A program made the position numbers and the translations under genes. Below, piece after piece: positions 20,323 to 33,078 of a DNA stretch of 64,000 bases (position 1 is the first letter of the stretch; each line of letters begins with the position of its first letter). Source of the DNA: Pseudomonas taeanensis MS-3 (GTDB taxonomy: Bacteria; Pseudomonadota; Gammaproteobacteria; Pseudomonadales; Pseudomonadaceae); contig NZ_AWSQ01000003.1 in the NCBI RefSeq assembly GCF_000498575.2, positions 63,969-127,968 of the forward strand, given 5' to 3'. The notes below the pieces were generated by a model that did no database searches, was not told the DNA's origin, and saw nothing but the letters and a program-made list of their open reading frames with translations.

Positions 20323-22065
20323 TTAGTTGCGCGCCTGCTCCCAGGACTTCAGCAGTTCGCTGTAGTTGATGGTCTCGCCCTTGGGTTTTTCGTTGGCCAG
20401 TTTCGGCTTCGGAGCACCCGGCTGATCCAGCCAGTACTGTGGGTCTCGTGGCTCGTTCAGCTTCGGACCGCAGTCACCCTGTACCCCGGCACGCTCCAGG
20501 CGCCCCATCATGGTGTCCTGTGCCGCCGCCAGGCCATCCAGCGCCTCTTGCGGTGTTTTATCCCCGCTCGCTGCTTCGGCAATGAACTGCCACCACAACT
20601 GAGCCAAGCGTGGGTAATCCGGCACGTTAGTACCTGTCGGCGTCCACTGCACCCGCGCCGGACTGCGATAGAACTCAACCAAACCGCCCAGCTTCGGTGC
20701 TGCATCGGTCATGGCCTGTGAGTTGATATCCGACTCACGAATAGGCGTCAGCCCTACCAGGGTCTTCTTCAGCGAGACAGTCTTGGAGACTACGAACTGC
20801 GCATACAACCAGGCGGCCAAACGCTGCTTTTCTGGAGTGGACTTGAGGAAGGTCCAGGAACCAGTGTCCTGATAGCCCAGCTTCATGCCTTCTTCCCAGT
20901 ACGGACCTTTCGGCGACGGCGCCATGCGCCACTTCGGCGTGCCATCCTCGTTAACCACCGGCAGCCCCGGCTTGGTCATGTCTGCGGTGAAGGCGGTGTA
21001 CCAGAAAATCTGCTGAGCAATATTGCCCTGGGCAGGCACCGGGCCCGACTCAGAGAAGGTCATGCCCTGCGCTTCCGGCGGTGCGAACTTGCGCATCCAG
21101 TCGACATATTTACCGGTGGCGAATACCGCTGCCGGGCCGTTGGTATCACCACCACGGGAGACACTGGAGCCCACTGGGCGACAGCCCTCGACGCGAATGC
21201 CCCATTCATCTACCGGCAGGCCGTTAGGCAAGCCTTTGTCGCCGGCACCGGCCATGGAGAACCAGGCATCGGTGAAGCGCCAGCCGAGCGATGGATCCTT
21301 TTTACCGTAATCCATGTGACCGTAAATACGTTGACCATCGATCTCCTTGACCTTCTCGGAGAAGAATTCGGCGATGTCTTCGTAGGCTGACCAGTTGACC
21401 GGCACGCCCAGCTCGTAACCGTAGATCTCCTTGAACTTGGCTTTCAACTCGGGACGCTCGAACCAGTCAGCACGGAACCAATAGAGGTTGGCGAACTGCT
21501 GATCGGGCAGCTGGTACAACTTACCATCCGGCCCCGTGGTAAAGGACAGGCCGATAAAATCCTGCAGGTCCAGGGTCGGCAGGGTGAAGTCCTTGCCATC
21601 GCCGGCGATCATGTCGCTGATCGGCACCACTTTGCCGTAACGAAAGTGCGTGCCGATCAGGTCCGAGTCATTGATATAACCGTCATAGATGTTCTTGTTC
21701 GACTGCATCTGAGTTTGCAGCTTTTCGACAACGTCGCCCTCCTGAATCAGATCATGGTTGATCTTGATCCCGGTGATCTCAGTGAAGGCCTTGGCCAGCA
21801 CCTTGGACTCGTATTCATGGGTGGCGATGGTTTCCGAGGCGACATTGATGTCCATGCCACGAAACGGCTCGGCCGCCTTGATGAACCATTGCAACTCCTG
21901 CAATTGTTGCTCTGGCGTCAGGGTCGACGGTGCGAACTCCGAACCGATCCATTTCTTCGCCGCATCCTCGTAAGCATCGGCCCAAGCAGCGCCACTCAAG
22001 CCCGACAAGGCGAGCAAAGCCGCCAGCGCCGCACTATGTCGTGTCTTGTTGTTATTGTTGAACAT
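20323..22065 (-). CDS. Glycerol-type ABC transporter substrate-binding protein (GlpV-like)
   Basis: Last gene of the importer operon, 580 aa. The start at 22065 (MFNNNNKTRHSAAL) is chosen because AGGAG lies 6 nt before it; an in-frame ATG six bases upstream touches the AGGAG. Signal peptide ends ...GLSGAAWA before DAYEDA. It is a large SBP_bac_1-type binding protein, with family blocks FKEIYGYELGVPVNW, GTPKWRMAPSPKGPYWEEGM and DTGSWTFLKSTPEKQ. Size and gene order (two ATPases, two permeases, DUF2160 protein, binding protein) match the GlpSTPQUV glycerol importer known from rhizobia; glycerol is the best guess for substrate, another polyol or sugar is possible. The codons after the start form an (AAN)n run resembling a Crc/Hfq site. 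Confidence 0.82.
   Translation of the reverse strand: MFNNNNKTRHSAALAALLALSGLSGAAWADAYEDAAKKWIGSEFAPSTLTPEQQLQELQWFIKAAEPFRGMDINVASETIATHEYESKVLAKAFTEITGIKINHDLIQEGDVVEKLQTQMQSNKNIYDGYINDSDLIGTHFRYGKVVPISDMIAGDGKDFTLPTLDLQDFIGLSFTTGPDGKLYQLPDQQFANLYWFRADWFERPELKAKFKEIYGYELGVPVNWSAYEDIAEFFSEKVKEIDGQRIYGHMDYGKKDPSLGWRFTDAWFSMAGAGDKGLPNGLPVDEWGIRVEGCRPVGSSVSRGGDTNGPAAVFATGKYVDWMRKFAPPEAQGMTFSESGPVPAQGNIAQQIFWYTAFTADMTKPGLPVVNEDGTPKWRMAPSPKGPYWEEGMKLGYQDTGSWTFLKSTPEKQRLAAWLYAQFVVSKTVSLKKTLVGLTPIRESDINSQAMTDAAPKLGGLVEFYRSPARVQWTPTGTNVPDYPRLAQLWWQFIAEAASGDKTPQEALDGLAAAQDTMMGRLERAGVQGDCGPKLNEPRDPQYWLDQPGAPKPKLANEKPKGETINYSELLKSWEQARN
22045..22059 (-). promoter_or_regulatory. Candidate Crc/Hfq A-rich motif at the start of the glpV-like gene
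   Basis: AACAATAACAACAAG on the coding strand, beginning 3 nt after the start codon's second codon and encoding Asn-Asn-Asn-Asn-Lys. Matches (AAN) repeats bound by Hfq with Crc in pseudomonad carbon catabolite repression. Consensus match only. Confidence 0.5.
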
Positions 22066-22163
22066 AGACATCTCCTTTCTGATTGTTAGATCGGCAACCG
22101 GCAGATCGATACACCCATCGGCGCCCTTGCAGCAGCACACATCCTCGCCAGCTGATTTCTGCC

Positions 22164-22436
22164 TCAGCCCCAACGCATCACAGCAAACAACCACAACATG
22201 GACAGCAGCGAGGCTATCCAGATCGACCAATCGGTTACACCCAGTATCAGCAGATGCCAATAGGCGCTTCCGAGCAGCCCGATAAACAGCCGATCACCGC
22301 GAGTCGTCGCGATCGGCAGGAAGCCCCTACGCTCTGCGCAGGGCGAGCGGATTTCCCACACGGTCATGCCCACCAGTATCAGCGCGATGGCGCCGAAAAA
22401 AATTGCCGTGGGTAAAGTCCAAGCCATCCAACCCAT
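22164..22436 (-). CDS. DUF2160 small membrane protein (GlpU-like)
   Basis: 90-aa hydrophobic protein with two or three membrane segments (LPTAIFFGAIALILVGMTVW; ...SAYWHLLILGVTDW; IASLLSMLWLFAVM). It resembles the DUF2160 family, found almost only inside glycerol-type ABC operons and named GlpU in rhizobia; its molecular role is not established. It lies 98 bp upstream of the binding-protein gene and 12 bp after the second permease, so it belongs to the same transcript. Confidence 0.82.
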   Translation of the reverse strand: MGWMAWTLPTAIFFGAIALILVGMTVWEIRSPCAERRGFLPIATTRGDRLFIGLLGSAYWHLLILGVTDWSIWIASLLSMLWLFAVMRWG

Positions 22437-22448
22437 AGTCTTATCTCC

Positions 22449-23249
<801 letters not shown>

Positions 23250-23259
23250 GGTCGGAGCC

Positions 23260-24122
<863 letters not shown>

Positions 24123-24126
<4 letters not shown>

Positions 24127-25219
24127 GGCGCCACCTCCACCAGGTAGTCATCGGCATAAAGCATCAGCCACTGCGCCGGGAAGCTCAGGTAGACCTGCTG
24201 CTGCGGCACCGGTTGATCCTCCTGCAGGCGCACCTTGAGCACCTGACCATCGAGGCGCAGGGTGAGGATCTTGTAGGTACCCAGATCCTCGACATGCACC
24301 ACATCGCCGCACAGGGCGCCCTCGTAGGGCCCATCCCAGACATGCACGAACTCGGGGCGGATACCGACCTTCAAGGTCTGCCAATTCATCTCAGCGAGGC
24401 GCGTATTCAGTGCCGGGCTCAGCGGCAGACGGGTGTCGGCGAACTGCACCCCACCCTCGCAAAGGCTGACATTGATCAGGTTCATGCCCGGACTGCCGAT
24501 GAAATAGCCGACAAAGGTGTGGCTGGGTCGCTCGAACAGTTCACGCGGCGTGCCGAACTGGACGATCTGACCGCCGTACATCACCGCGATCTTGTCGGCG
24601 AAGGTGGAAGCCTCCAACTGATCGTGGGTGACGTAGACCATGGTGATGTTGAACTGCTCATGGATCTGCTTGAGCTTGCGCCGTAGCTTCCACTTGAGGT
24701 GCGGATCGATCACCGTAAGCGGCTCGTCGAAGAGAATCGCCGACACGTCGTCACGCACCAGACCACGGCCCATGGAGACCTTCTGCTTCTCGTCAGCGGT
24801 CAAGTTGCTGGCTTTTCGATGCAACAGCGGGTGCAGGTCGAGCACCTCGGCGATTTCGTGCACCTTGCTCATCACCCGTGGCTCGGCCATGCCTTGATTG
24901 CGCAACGGAAACGCCAGGTTGTCGAACACCGTCATGGTGTCGTAGACCACCGGAAACTGGAAAACCTGGGCGATATTACGTTCCTGCGGCGAGAGCTCGT
25001 TGACCTCGCGCATGTCGAACATCACCTGCCCCTCGGACGGCACCAGCAAGCCGGAAATGATGTTGAGTAAGGTCGACTTGCCGCAACCCGAGGGACCCAG
25101 CAATGCATAGGCACCGCCCTGCTCCCAGACATGGGTCATCTCACGGATCGCGTAATCTTCCGGCCCTTGTGGTTCACGGCTGTAGCTGTGCGCCAGGTTC
25201 TGCAAACGAATCTCGGCCA

Positions 25220-25220
<1 letters not shown>
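24123..25220 (-). CDS. Glycerol-type ABC transporter ATPase (GlpT-like), degenerate signature motif
   Basis: 365-aa ABC ATPase with MalK-like C-terminal regulatory domain. Walker A GPSGCGKS (42-49), Walker B AILFDEP (161-167) and switch histidine H199 (YVTHDQ) are canonical. The ABC signature is not: at ~140-149 it reads LTADEKQKVS instead of LSGGQxxR. The neighbouring ATPase has the reverse pattern (canonical signature, altered switch residue), which predicts a heterodimer with one consensus and one degenerate ATP site. Overlaps the upstream ATPase stop/start by one base and the downstream permease by four. Confidence 0.87.
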
Positions 25221-26314
<1,094 letters not shown>

Positions 26315-26323
26315 GGCGTGCCC

Positions 26324-26334
26324 TTATTATTGTT
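26324..26334 (-). promoter_or_regulatory. Candidate Crc/Hfq A-rich motif before the glpS-like start
   Basis: AACAATAATAA on the transcript strand, 10-20 nt before the start codon and abutting the AAGGGC ribosome site. Fits the AANAANAA motif through which Hfq/Crc block translation in Pseudomonas. Confidence 0.6.
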
Positions 26335-26370
26335 GTGCCCTGCGGTCGAAAAACCGCGTTGCACTGCATA

Positions 26371-26386
26371 AGCGAATTCGGTGCCA
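26371..26386 (-). promoter_or_regulatory. Sigma54 (-24/-12) promoter of the glycerol-type ABC operon
   Basis: TGGCACCGAATTCGCT on the minus strand: TGGCAC at -24 and CGC at -12 with the required GG-to-GC spacing; differs from TGGCAC-N5-TTGCW only at one T. Predicted start of transcription near 26361, giving a ~47-nt leader. The divergent gene encodes a sigma54 activator, which supports it. Confidence 0.8.
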
Positions 26387-26488
26387 GCCTGCAAAACCCA
26401 TCACTTTAATAGCTTTAAGTTATTGTTATTTAATACATTTTAATAAAAAAATTTAAATCGAACAGAGCCATGAACGCAGATTGCGCAG

Positions 26489-26543
26489 TGTTCAATTTGA
26501 ACAACTGAACACTTTCAGCGTTGACAGTGAACACATCTGAACA
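26489..26543. promoter_or_regulatory. Candidate activator-binding array (TGAACA half sites)
   Basis: The 316-bp divergent region (26315-26630) is AT-rich near 26410-26455 and then contains a perfect 15-bp palindrome TGTTCAATTTGAACA (26489-26503), plus TGAACA half sites at 26506, 26528 and 26538. Spacings of about 22 and 10 bp put several on one DNA face. At 105-160 bp from the -24 element this is where an enhancer-binding protein would sit. No gene fits in the gap. Confidence 0.55.
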
Positions 26544-26630
26544 ACACTCTGTAGGCCGCGCTGGCTGCCGAGCACTCGCCCAGCGACTGATAAAAACAAT
26601 AGATACGCAGACAAACGGAACATCCTTCTT

Positions 26631-28496
26631 ATGGCTGAAGCTGCCCAGGCGCCCTCCCACGAAACTGTCATTCAAGACTCCTGGGCGCGCTGCCGCGAGT
26701 TTGGCTTGACTCACCACAGCGCCCCCAGTTTTGTCCGCCCCGGCCAGGGCGAGGTGTCCGCGCTATTGGAGAGCCAACACGCACTGGTGCAGACCACGCA
26801 CAAGGAAGTGCTGCCTTACTACGGCAACATCATGGCCAACTCCAACTGCCTGATCATGCTGGCCGACAGCCAAGGGCAATTGCTGCAATCCTGGGGCGAT
26901 CAACGCTTCATCGAACCGACCCACGCCCCCGGCTTCGTCGCTGGCGCCAACTGGCTGGAACGCTACACAGGCACCAATGCCATCGGCACCGCGCTGACCT
27001 GCGGCCAGGCCGTGCACATCCAGCATGACGAGCACTTTCTCAAGGCCAACCGCTTCATGACGGGCTCGGCCTCGCCGATTTTCGACGAGCAGCGACAGAT
27101 GATCGCAGTGCTGGATGTCTCCAGTGACAGCTACCTGCCGCCCTCGCACACCCTCGGCATGGTCAAGATGATGAGCCAGTCGGTAGAAAACCGACTGATT
27201 CTCAACCTGTTCAAGCAGCGCTATTTTCAGCTGACCTTCAACACCAGCCTGAACAATCTCAACAGTCCCTGGGCCGGTCTGCTGGTGTTCGACGAGACGG
27301 GTCAGATCGTTTCAGCCAACCGCCGCGCCGACAGCCTGCTCGGCGTCGGCCTGGCGCGGATGAATATCGAAAGCCTGTTCGATGTACCGCTGCAGTACTT
27401 GCTCAACCAGCCCGAAGCACAACCCTTCAACCTGCGCGCGAGTGGTCGCTTTCGCTTTCATGCCCAGATCAATCGCCCGCAGCAACCGGCGCCGATCCAA
27501 GCCCGGGATTTTCGTCCGAGTGCTCCACCAGAGCAGACTGGCAATGGCCTTACCCTAGCTTCGATCAACCTGGGCGACCCGCGTGTCGATAAAGCGGTAC
27601 GCCAGGCCGAACGCCTGCTTGAAAAAGACATCCCGATTCTGGTGCATGGCGAAACCGGGGTCGGCAAGGAAGTGTTCGTCAAAGCCCTGCACCACGCCAG
27701 CTCGCGTAGCAAGCAGGCGTTTATTGCAGTGAACTGTGCGGCCATCCCCGCCGAACTGGTTGAATCAGAGCTGTTTGGTTACGAAAAAGGCGCGTTCACC
27801 GGCGCCAACCAGAAAGGCAGCATTGGCCTGATTCGCAAGGCGCATAAAGGCACGCTGTTTCTCGATGAGGTCGGCGACATGCCCCTGCGGGTCCAGGCCC
27901 GCCTGCTGCGCGTCTTGCAGGAACGCTGCGTGCAACCGCTGGGCAGCAGCGAGCTGTACCCGGTAGATATCCGCCTGATCTCGGCCACCAACCGCCCGCT
28001 ACGCCAGGACGTCGACAGCGGCCTGTTTCGCCAGGACCTGTATTACCGCATCAGCGGTCTGAACCTGGAATTGCCGCCTCTGCGCGAACGCACGGACAAG
28101 GCCGCGATGTTCCAACGCATCTGGGATTACCACCGCGAAGCGCACCAATCGGCCGGGCTCAGCCCTGAGGTAGTGACCCTGTTCCAGCGCCATCCCTGGC
28201 CGGGCAACCTGCGCCAACTCAGCAGCGTGCTGCAGATCGCCCTGGCTATGGCCGACGAGCAACAGATTCGGCCCGAGCATTTGCCGGATGACTTTTTTGC
28301 AGACTTGCAGGCGATGACCATCGCGCCTGAGCCAATCAGCCAAGCCCCCCAACCGGCACTAACGGCAACCACTGAGGAGGACCTGGCCAGCCAGCTTGAG
28401 GCGTGTGGCGGGAATATTTCCTATCTGGCGAGGAGCCTGGGCGTGAGTCGCAACACCTTGTACAAGCGACTGCGCGAACAAGGCTTGAAGGTATAA
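26631..28496 (+). CDS. Sigma54-dependent transcriptional activator (AcoR type)
   Basis: 621-aa enhancer-binding protein. N-terminal GAF-type sensory region (~60-200; TNAIGTALTCGQAVHI, TGSASPIFD), a PAS-like stretch (~205-260), AAA+ sigma54-interaction domain (~300-530) with Walker A HGETGVGKE, the sigma54 loop GAFTGA and Walker B TLFLDEVGDM, and a Fis-type HTH at the C-terminus (YLARSLGVSRNTLYKRLRE). It has no receiver domain, so it is probably activated by a small ligand. Divergent from the ABC operon, which has a matching sigma54 promoter; it most likely activates that operon in response to its substrate. Confidence 0.9.
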   Translation: MAEAAQAPSHETVIQDSWARCREFGLTHHSAPSFVRPGQGEVSALLESQHALVQTTHKEVLPYYGNIMANSNCLIMLADSQGQLLQSWGDQRFIEPTHAPGFVAGANWLERYTGTNAIGTALTCGQAVHIQHDEHFLKANRFMTGSASPIFDEQRQMIAVLDVSSDSYLPPSHTLGMVKMMSQSVENRLILNLFKQRYFQLTFNTSLNNLNSPWAGLLVFDETGQIVSANRRADSLLGVGLARMNIESLFDVPLQYLLNQPEAQPFNLRASGRFRFHAQINRPQQPAPIQARDFRPSAPPEQTGNGLTLASINLGDPRVDKAVRQAERLLEKDIPILVHGETGVGKEVFVKALHHASSRSKQAFIAVNCAAIPAELVESELFGYEKGAFTGANQKGSIGLIRKAHKGTLFLDEVGDMPLRVQARLLRVLQERCVQPLGSSELYPVDIRLISATNRPLRQDVDSGLFRQDLYYRISGLNLELPPLRERTDKAAMFQRIWDYHREAHQSAGLSPEVVTLFQRHPWPGNLRQLSSVLQIALAMADEQQIRPEHLPDDFFADLQAMTIAPEPISQAPQPALTATTEEDLASQLEACGGNISYLARSLGVSRNTLYKRLREQGLKV

Positions 28497-28567
28497 AAAG
28501 CTTCGCCAACCCAGGCAAGCAGCCCGACACTCGTCATTGGCGGGCAACCGCAGATGTCGAGTACCAA

Positions 28568-28592
28568 TGAAAAGGCCGCTCGAAAGCGGCCT
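28568..28592 (-). terminator. Intrinsic terminator downstream of cysS
   Basis: Minus-strand AGGCCGCT-TTCG-AGCGGCCT followed by TTTC; may also stop the converging activator gene, though the T run is poorer on that side. Confidence 0.8.
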
Positions 28593-28611
28593 GTTCAATT
28601 CAGTAAGTAAC

Positions 28612-29994
28612 TTACTCAGCCAGGCGCCAGGTCGTGCCGCCTTTGCCGTCTTCCAGCACCACGCCCATGGCGCTGAGCTGGTCGCGGATGCGGTCGGACT
28701 CGGCCCAGTTCTTCTCGGCGCGGGCTTGCAGGCGCGCGGCGATCAGAGCGTCCACTTCGGCAGCATCGACCTTGCCTGCGGCGCCGGCCTGAAGGAAGGC
28801 ATCGGGCTGCAACTGCAACACGCCGAGCACGCCAGCCAACTCTTTCAAGCGCGCCGCCAGACCGGCCGCCGCCTGCTGGTCGGTGTCGCGCAGGCGATTG
28901 ATCTCGCGAGTCAGCTCGAACAATACGGCGCAGGCTTCCGGTGAGTTGAAATCGTCGTCCATCGCCGCGCCAAAGCGCTCGACGAAGGCTTCGCCGCCGG
29001 CCGCCGGCACCTCGGGCAAGCCGCGCAGGGAGTGGTAAAAGCGCTCCAGAGCGCCCTTGGCTTCCTTGAGGCTGTCTTCGGAGTAATTGATCGGGCTGCG
29101 GTAGTGACTGGACACCAGCAGGTAACGCACCACTTCCGGATGGTACTTTTCCAGCACCTCGCGGATGGTGAAGAAGTTGCCCAGGGATTTGGACATCTTT
29201 TCGCCGTCCACGCGGACCGCGCCGGCGTGCATCCAGGCGTTGGCGTAGAGCTTACCGGTAGCCGCCTCACTCTGGGCGATTTCGTTCTCGTGGTGCGGAA
29301 ACACCAGATCCGGGCCGCCGCCGTGGATGTCGAAAGTCTCGCCCAGGCAGCAGGTCGACATCACCGAGCACTCGATGTGCCAGCCCGGCCGACCCGCGCC
29401 CCAGGGCGACGGCCAGCTCGGCTCGCCGGGCTTTGCACCCTTCCACAGGACGAAGTCCAGCGGGTCCTGCTTGGACTCGTCGACTTCGATACGCGCGCCG
29501 ACGCGCAGGTCTTCGATCTTCTTCCTCGACAACTTGCCGTAGCCGACAAACTTACCGACCCGGTAGTAGACATCGCCATTGCCGGGGGCGTAGGCGAAGC
29601 CCTTGTCGATCAGGCTCTGGATCATCGTGTGCATGCCGGGGATGTGCCCGGTGGCGCGCGGCTCCTGATCCGGGCGCAGCACGCTGAGACGCGCCTCGTC
29701 TTCGTGCATGGCGGCGATCATCCGCTCGACCAGTGCTTCGAAGGGCTCACCGTTCTCCTGGGCGCGCTTGATGATCTTGTCGTCGATGTCGGTGATGTTA
29801 CGCACATAGTTCACGTCGTAGCCGCGATGGCGCAGCCAGCGGGTAACCACGTCGAACGCCACCATCACCCGCGCATGACCGATATGGCAGAAGTCATAGA
29901 CCGTCATGCCGCACACATAGAGGCGCACCTGGTTGCCCACCAGCGGTGTGAAGACGTCTTTGCTTTTGGTCAGCGTGTTGTAAATCGAGAGCAT
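28612..29994 (-). CDS. cysS: Cysteinyl-tRNA synthetase
   Basis: 460-aa class I synthetase. HIGH motif in [10 protein letters not shown], preceding zinc-ligand Cys28 region ([11 protein letters not shown]), zinc site around [13 protein letters not shown], and KMSKS loop in [16 protein letters not shown] domain and C-terminal tRNA-binding part follow. Separated by 62 bp from the glnS stop upstream, the same order as in P. aeruginosa (folD ... cysS, glnS, ppiB, lpxH), but here folD is split off by the glycerol-type transporter locus. Confidence 0.97.
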   Translation of the reverse strand: MLSIYNTLTKSKDVFTPLVGNQVRLYVCGMTVYDFCHIGHARVMVAFDVVTRWLRHRGYDVNYVRNITDIDDKIIKRAQENGEPFEALVERMIAAMHEDEARLSVLRPDQEPRATGHIPGMHTMIQSLIDKGFAYAPGNGDVYYRVGKFVGYGKLSRKKIEDLRVGARIEVDESKQDPLDFVLWKGAKPGEPSWPSPWGAGRPGWHIECSVMSTCCLGETFDIHGGGPDLVFPHHENEIAQSEAATGKLYANAWMHAGAVRVDGEKMSKSLGNFFTIREVLEKYHPEVVRYLLVSSHYRSPINYSEDSLKEAKGALERFYHSLRGLPEVPAAGGEAFVERFGAAMDDDFNSPEACAVLFELTREINRLRDTDQQAAAGLAARLKELAGVLGVLQLQPDAFLQAGAAGKVDAAEVDALIAARLQARAEKNWAESDRIRDQLSAMGVVLEDGKGGTTWRLAE

Positions 29995-30056
29995 CAGAAT
30001 TCCTTGGCAATCACGGACCAGCGCACTGGCCCGGTTTCAATCAGTCTTCCCGAGCG

Positions 30057-31721
30057 TCAGGCCCAGGAGTCGCGCAGGGTCACGGTGCGGTTGAACACCG
30101 GCGCACCCGGCTTGCTGTCCTTGATGTCGGCGCAGAAATAGCCTTCACGCTCGAACTGGAAGCGTTCCTCAGGCTGCGCCTGGGCCAGTGACGGTTCGGC
30201 GCGACAGCCCTTGAGCACTACCAGCGACTCGGGGTTGATGTTGTCGAGGAAGCTGGCGCCCTCTTCTGCCTTCTCCGGGTTGGCCGAACGGAACAGGCGG
30301 TCGTACAGACGCACTTCGCACTCGACGCTCTCGGCGGCCGGCACCCAGTGGATCACGCCCTTGACCTTGCGCCCTTCGGGGTTCTTGCCGAGGGTGTCCG
30401 GGTCATAGGAGCAGCGCAGTTCGACTATATTGCCGTCGGCATCCTTGATCGCCTCGTCGGCGCGGATCACGTAGCTGCCGCGCAGGCGCGCCTCGCCACC
30501 TGGGACCAGGCGCTTGAAGCCGGCGGGCGGCACTTCCTCGAAGTCGCCGACGTCGATGTAGATCTCGCGGGCGAATGGCAGCTGACGCACGCCCATGTCC
30601 TGCTTCGGATGACGCGGTAGCTCGAGATTCTCGACCTGGCCTTCCGGGTAGTTGGTGATCACCACCTTAAGCGGCTTGAGCACGCACATGGCACGCGCGG
30701 CATTGGCGTCCAGGTCATCGCGGATACTGAACTCCAGCATGCCGACATCGACCACGCCGCCGGCCCGGTTGACGCCGATCATGTCGCAGAACTTGCGAAT
30801 TGACTGCGGGGTATAACCGCGACGGCGATAGCCGGTCAGGGTCGACATGCGCGGGTCGTCCCAGCCCTGCACGTGGCCTTCATCGACCAACTGCTTGAGC
30901 TTGCGCTTGCTGGTGATGGTGTAGTTCAGGTTGAGGCGGGCGAATTCATACTGGCGCGGCTTGGCCGGCACCGGCAGGTTGTCGAGGAACCACTCGTACA
31001 GTGGGCGGTGATCCTCGAACTCCAGGGTGCAGACCGAATGAGTGATGCCTTCGATGGCATCCGACTGACCGTGGGTGAAGTCATAGCTCGGGTAAATGCA
31101 CCACTTGTCACCGGTCTGGTGATGGTGGGCATGACGGATGCGATAGAGGATCGGGTCGCGCAGGTTCATGTTCGGCGAGGCCATGTCGATCTTCGCTCGC
31201 AGCGCGCGCGCGCCATCGGGGAACTCGCCGGCTTTCATGCGCGCAAACAGGTCGAGGTTTTCCTCGACGCTGCGCTCGCGGAACGGGCTGTTCTTGCCCG
31301 GCTCGGTAAGATTGCCGCGGTACTCGCGTGCTTCGTCAGGAGACAAATCGCAAACATAGGCCTTGCCGGCCTTGATCAGCGCCACAGCCCAGTCATGCAA
31401 CTGGTCGAAGTAGTTGGAGGCATAACGCTCCTCCCCGGCCCACTGAAAGCCCAGCCAGAGCAGGTCGTTCTTGATCGCCTCGATGTATTCCTGGTCTTCC
31501 TTGGCCGGGTTGGTGTCGTCAAAGCGCAGGTTGCACTCGCCACCGAACTCCTTGGCCAGGCCGAAATTCAGGCAGATCGACTTGGCATGGCCGATGTGCA
31601 GGTAACCATTGGGCTCCGGCGGAAAACGGGTAATGATCTTCGCGTGCTTACCGCTCTCCAGGTCGGCCTGGACGATGGGACGAAGAAAGTTCGTAGCGGC
31701 GGCAGTCTCTGGCTTGCTCAT
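30057..31721 (-). CDS. glnS: Glutaminyl-tRNA synthetase
   Basis: 554 aa from the ATG at 31721 ([14 protein letters not shown]); a Met five codons upstream is in frame, but AAGGACCCC is correctly placed for the chosen start. Class I features: [15 protein letters not shown] with HIGH, the adenylate site, the SKR variant of KMSKS in [11 protein letters not shown], and the two C-terminal beta-barrels. Divergent from ppiB. Confidence 0.97.
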   Translation of the reverse strand: MSKPETAAATNFLRPIVQADLESGKHAKIITRFPPEPNGYLHIGHAKSICLNFGLAKEFGGECNLRFDDTNPAKEDQEYIEAIKNDLLWLGFQWAGEERYASNYFDQLHDWAVALIKAGKAYVCDLSPDEAREYRGNLTEPGKNSPFRERSVEENLDLFARMKAGEFPDGARALRAKIDMASPNMNLRDPILYRIRHAHHHQTGDKWCIYPSYDFTHGQSDAIEGITHSVCTLEFEDHRPLYEWFLDNLPVPAKPRQYEFARLNLNYTITSKRKLKQLVDEGHVQGWDDPRMSTLTGYRRRGYTPQSIRKFCDMIGVNRAGGVVDVGMLEFSIRDDLDANAARAMCVLKPLKVVITNYPEGQVENLELPRHPKQDMGVRQLPFAREIYIDVGDFEEVPPAGFKRLVPGGEARLRGSYVIRADEAIKDADGNIVELRCSYDPDTLGKNPEGRKVKGVIHWVPAAESVECEVRLYDRLFRSANPEKAEEGASFLDNINPESLVVLKGCRAEPSLAQAQPEERFQFEREGYFCADIKDSKPGAPVFNRTVTLRDSWA

Positions 31722-31843
31722 GGGGTCCTTGATCATGCTGGTGCACGGCGCGGGGTAGGCCGGCTAAAACAAAGCGCTTATCATAGCCGAAGCGGTCAAT
31801 CCCCTGACAGGCCTTCGACTTTCTCGACAGAGCGATTATTTCA

Positions 31844-32338
31844 ATGATCAAGCTGCACACCAACCACGGCGTCATCACCCTGAACCTATTCGAAGACAAA
31901 GCCCCGGAAACCGTGGCCAACTTCAAGGCCTATGTAAAAGACGGCCATTATGACAACACCGTATTTCACCGCGTGATCAGCAACTTCATGGTCCAGGGCG
32001 GTGGTTTCGAACCGGGCATGAAGCAAAAGACCACCCGCGCAACGATCAAGAACGAAGCCAACAACGGCCTCTCCAACAAAATCGGCACCGTCGCCATGGC
32101 CCGTACCATGGAGCCACACTCGGCCTCCGCGCAGTTCTTCATCAACGTGGCCGATAACACCTTCCTCGACCACAGCGCACCGACCGTACAAGGCTGGGGC
32201 TATGCGGTATTCGGCGAAGTGGTTGAAGGCATGGACGTGGTCGAGAAGATCAAAGGCGTTGCCACCACCATGAAGTCCGGCCACCAGGACGTGCCAGTAG
32301 ACGACGTGATCATCGAGCGTGCCGAGATCGTTGAGTGA
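31844..32338 (+). CDS. ppiB: Peptidyl-prolyl cis-trans isomerase B (cyclophilin)
   Basis: 164-aa cytoplasmic cyclophilin. Active-site blocks [30 protein letters not shown] and [16 protein letters not shown] are complete. No signal peptide. The stop overlaps the lpxH GTG start (GTGA), so the two are translated from one message. Confidence 0.96.
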   Translation: MIKLHTNHGVITLNLFEDKAPETVANFKAYVKDGHYDNTVFHRVISNFMVQGGGFEPGMKQKTTRATIKNEANNGLSNKIGTVAMARTMEPHSASAQFFINVADNTFLDHSAPTVQGWGYAVFGEVVEGMDVVEKIKGVATTMKSGHQDVPVDDVIIERAEIVE

Positions 32339-33057
32339 TCCTACTGATCTCCGATCTGCATCTTGAACAGGAGCGCCCGGACATTAGCCGGGCGTTCTTG
32401 CATTTCCTGCATAGCCGTGCGCCCCAGGCCGAGGCGCTGTACATCCTCGGCGACTTCTTCGAGGTGTGGGTGGGCGATGATGCCATTACACCCTTCCAGC
32501 GCACTATCGCCCAGGCCCTGCGAGAACTGAGTGACAGCGGCACGAAGATTTATCTGATGCATGGCAACCGCGACTTCATGATCGGCAAGGCGTTTTGCCG
32601 TGAAGCCGGCTGCACCCTGCTGACCGACCCCAGCCTGGTCGAACTGGCGGGCGAGCAAGTTCTGCTGATGCATGGCGACAGCCTGTGCACCCAGGATCAG
32701 GCCTACATGCGCATGCGCCGCTGGCTGCGCAACCCGCTGAGTCTGTTCATCCTGCGCAACCTGCCACTGACCACCCGGCACAAACTGGCGCGCAAGCTGC
32801 GCAACGAAAGCCGCGCACAAACCCGTATGAAGGCCAGCGACATTGTCGATGTCACCCTGGCAGAAGTGCCGCGCATCATGGCCGCGCATGGCGTGCATAC
32901 GCTGATACACGGCCACACCCATCGTCCCGCCACTCACCAGCTGCAGGTCAACGGCTCACCGGCACGGCGTATCGTCCTCGGCGATTGGGACCAGCAGGGT
33001 TGGGCGCTGCAGATCGACGGCCCGGACTGGCAGTTGGCGCCCTTCCCCCTCGGCTGA
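32335..33057 (+). CDS. lpxH: UDP-2,3-diacylglucosamine diphosphatase LpxH
   Basis: 240-aa metallophosphoesterase of lipid A synthesis, hydrolysing UDP-2,3-diacylglucosamine to lipid X and UMP at the inner membrane face. Metal-binding motifs in order: [36 protein letters not shown]. Start is GTG overlapping the ppiB stop. Confidence 0.96.
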   Translation: MILLISDLHLEQERPDISRAFLHFLHSRAPQAEALYILGDFFEVWVGDDAITPFQRTIAQALRELSDSGTKIYLMHGNRDFMIGKAFCREAGCTLLTDPSLVELAGEQVLLMHGDSLCTQDQAYMRMRRWLRNPLSLFILRNLPLTTRHKLARKLRNESRAQTRMKASDIVDVTLAEVPRIMAAHGVHTLIHGHTHRPATHQLQVNGSPARRIVLGDWDQQGWALQIDGPDWQLAPFPLG

Positions 33058-33078
33058 CCCTTACCGCAGGATCTACCC

